This document shows positions 62,757 through 64,000 of a DNA stretch of 64,000 nucleotides, piece by piece (positions within the stretch are counted from its first letter, which is position 1; the number at the start of each line of letters is the position of its first letter). This DNA is from Caldithrix sp. GTDB taxonomy: Bacteria; KSB1; UBA2214; DYKH01. The stretch is taken from positions 1-64,000 of the forward strand of contig DYKH01000005.1 in assembly GCA_020722685.1 (NCBI GenBank), written 5' to 3'. The notes beneath the pieces are model-generated. The model worked only from the letters and a program-made list of their open reading frames with translations, did not search any database and was not told where the DNA came from. Position numbers and translations under genes: made by a program.

Positions 62757-63041
62757 AAAGTCCTTCCTAAATTTATTTCTGCGCAAGTTGATCTTGCAGC
62801 GAATGGGCCTGATTACGTGAGTGTTAGAAAATATGTTTGCATTTCAGGTTTCGATTGACTAATTTTCCCGCATGCAAGAGACTAGGAGGGGGTCGGATAT
62901 GGCTTGGCACTCTGAAAATGGGGTATGGGGCGCTCGATAGAGGATGCAGTTTCTATGGCCCCCAGCAAAATCAAATTTCCCAGCAAAATCAAATTTCCTA
63001 TTAGTTCCTATCAGTTCCTATCAGTCAGTATTAGTCGTAGC
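62757..63041. other. Intergenic region with tandem duplications before the sensor kinase
   Basis: About 285 bp. No gene. The last 80 bp are tandem repeats (62961-63036) reaching to 5 bp before the kinase start codon. Confidence 0.6.
62961..63036 (+). repeat. Tandem repeats abutting a start codon
   Basis: Two identical 18-bp units CCCAGCAAAATCAAATTT (62961-62978, 62979-62996), then four 10-bp units CCTATTAGTT, CCTATCAGTT, CCTATCAGTC, AGTATTAGTC (62997-63036). They lie directly before ATG 63042, where a ribosome site would be expected. Confidence 0.92.
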
Positions 63042-64000
63042 ATGCGTCTCTCGCTCAAAGTCATGATTGGGGTGACCGTGGTCATTACCGTCGTCAATGC
63101 GATGGTGTTTTTCCTCCTTGGTCGTCAATACGAGGGGCTGCTCATGCAAAGCCTCACGGACACAGCTCGAGCTTTTTATAAGCAAGTCATTGTCGTGCGC
63201 ATGTGGGTGGCACGGCACGGAGGGGTGCTTGTGCGATATGCCGAGGGCATGGAAGCTAATCCTTATCTCGATACTCCCAGCATACGGACTGCAACTGGCG
63301 ACAGTTTATTGCTGCGTAACCCGGCCGCCGTGACGCGTGAGCTTTCCGAGATGAGCTCGGTGATGGGAGAGCGCTTCAGTTTTCATCTCACCAGCCTGAA
63401 CCCGATTAATCCTGACAATGCTCCCACCGATTTTGAGCGCGAGGCGCTTCTTACGCTCATGAACAGAGAACGTCACAAACCTTCGCAATATGGTGAATTC
63501 ACCCGCATGGAAACGATTGGCGGCAAAAGGAGCTTTCGTTACTTTGCGCCGCTTTACACCGAAGAGTCGTGTCTTTCCTGTCATGGAAAACAAGGCTACA
63601 AAATGGGAGACATTCGCGGCGGTATCAGCATTATCATCCCGACCGACAAAGTTGATACCGCCAAGCGGCGTAATTATGCTTTCATGATCCTCGGTTGTAT
63701 TTTGTCCTCGAGCGCGATTTCGTTGTTGATTTACTCATTTGTACGAAGAACTGTCATCACTCCTCTCCGGGGATTGGAGCGGGCGGCAGTGAGTATTGGC
63801 AAAGGCAACTACCAAACCGAAATTCCTGTGCGTACACGCGATGAAATCGGTGATCTGGCAAAGGCTTTGGCCACAATGCAAAGCGAGATTCAGCATTCGG
63901 TCAACAAGCAGATCGAGAGCGAGAAGATGTTTGCTCTCGGCCAGCTTTCCGCCGGCATGGCGCATGAGATTCGCAATCCGCTTTTTGCCATTCGCAACAA
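63042..64000 (+). CDS. Sensor histidine kinase with heme-binding DUF3365 domain (3' end outside window)
   Basis: At least 319 residues from ATG 63042, still open at the edge. A first transmembrane helix (VMIGVTVVITVVNAMVFFLL) and a second after residue 205 bracket a periplasmic domain of the DUF3365/Tll0287 type with a single heme-like site ESCLSCHG (about 184-191). HAMP follows (RRTVITPLRGLERAA...), then the dimerisation box SAGMAHEIRNPLFAIRN with the phosphorylatable histidine. Probably senses redox or a ligand through heme c. The ATPase domain is beyond the window. Confidence 0.9.
   Translation, partial: MRLSLKVMIGVTVVITVVNAMVFFLLGRQYEGLLMQSLTDTARAFYKQVIVVRMWVARHGGVLVRYAEGMEANPYLDTPSIRTATGDSLLLRNPAAVTRELSEMSSVMGERFSFHLTSLNPINPDNAPTDFEREALLTLMNRERHKPSQYGEFTRMETIGGKRSFRYFAPLYTEESCLSCHGKQGYKMGDIRGGISIIIPTDKVDTAKRRNYAFMILGCILSSSAISLLIYSFVRRTVITPLRGLERAAVSIGKGNYQTEIPVRTRDEIGDLAKALATMQSEIQHSVNKQIESEKMFALGQLSAGMAHEIRNPLFAIRN

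Overview
The window is about 64 kb of bacterial chromosome of roughly 50-55% GC, read almost entirely on the + strand. Alternative complex III beside a caa3-type oxidase, a PorV/UPF0164-type outer-membrane barrel fused to OmpA, surface proteins with a FlgD/type IX-like C-terminal module and an MlaEFD system point to a Gram-negative member of the FCB superphylum (KSB1/Calditrichota-like). That placement is an inference from gene content, not a phylogeny.

Layout. 1-3.7 kb is an accessory stretch: the end of a helicase-nuclease restriction protein, then unrelated small genes separated by integron-type attC sites, with no integrase visible. 3.9-14 kb is mostly housekeeping: a YbaK-like tRNA deacylase, a membrane protein coupled to a THEP1-type NTPase, the MlaE-F-D lipid transporter, FtsH, an S4 RNA-binding protein, glutamate dehydrogenase and a divergent xylose-isomerase-like protein. 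14.5-28.5 kb is one respiratory locus: SCO1 copper chaperone, caa3 oxidase subunits I-III-IV-II, heme O synthase, a membrane-anchored cytochrome c, then ActA-B-C-D-F, so quinol oxidation and oxygen reduction are encoded side by side. The SCO1 gene is split by a 131-bp miniature inverted-repeat element; a second SCO gene lies at 30.7 kb. 28.8-42 kb holds a short MgtE-like protein, PurM, GpsA, a DUF5678/retropepsin pair, a Usp protein, AsnS, AcyP, Apt, a decayed YafQ-type toxin-antitoxin pair and Buk-Ptb. 42-48 kb encodes a secreted beta-propeller protein, a three-part PorV-OmpA-AMIN outer-membrane protein and another small barrel. 48-51 kb has a DUF433/PIN-like toxin-antitoxin pair, a DinB-family protein and a likely selenoprotein. 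51-64 kb has a PEP-synthase/rifampicin-phosphotransferase-like enzyme, the MrfA and MrfB repair pair split by an AT-richer restriction-modification cassette, an AlaX-type editing protein, tRNA-His and tRNA-Glu, RmuC, an IS91 transposase remnant and the start of a heme-binding sensor kinase that runs off the window.

The strongest unexpected signals are: (i) an in-frame TGA in a PCG-TGA motif followed by a bacterial SECIS-like hairpin (49.7-50.7 kb); (ii) two 131-bp MITE copies, one excisable on paper to restore sco1 exactly; (iii) a separate 276-bp MITE with an 8-bp target duplication; (iv) the attC-bounded cassettes; (v) a restriction-modification island between mrfA and mrfB; (vi) the PorV-OmpA-AMIN fusion. 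No CRISPR array, rRNA or complete insertion sequence was seen.
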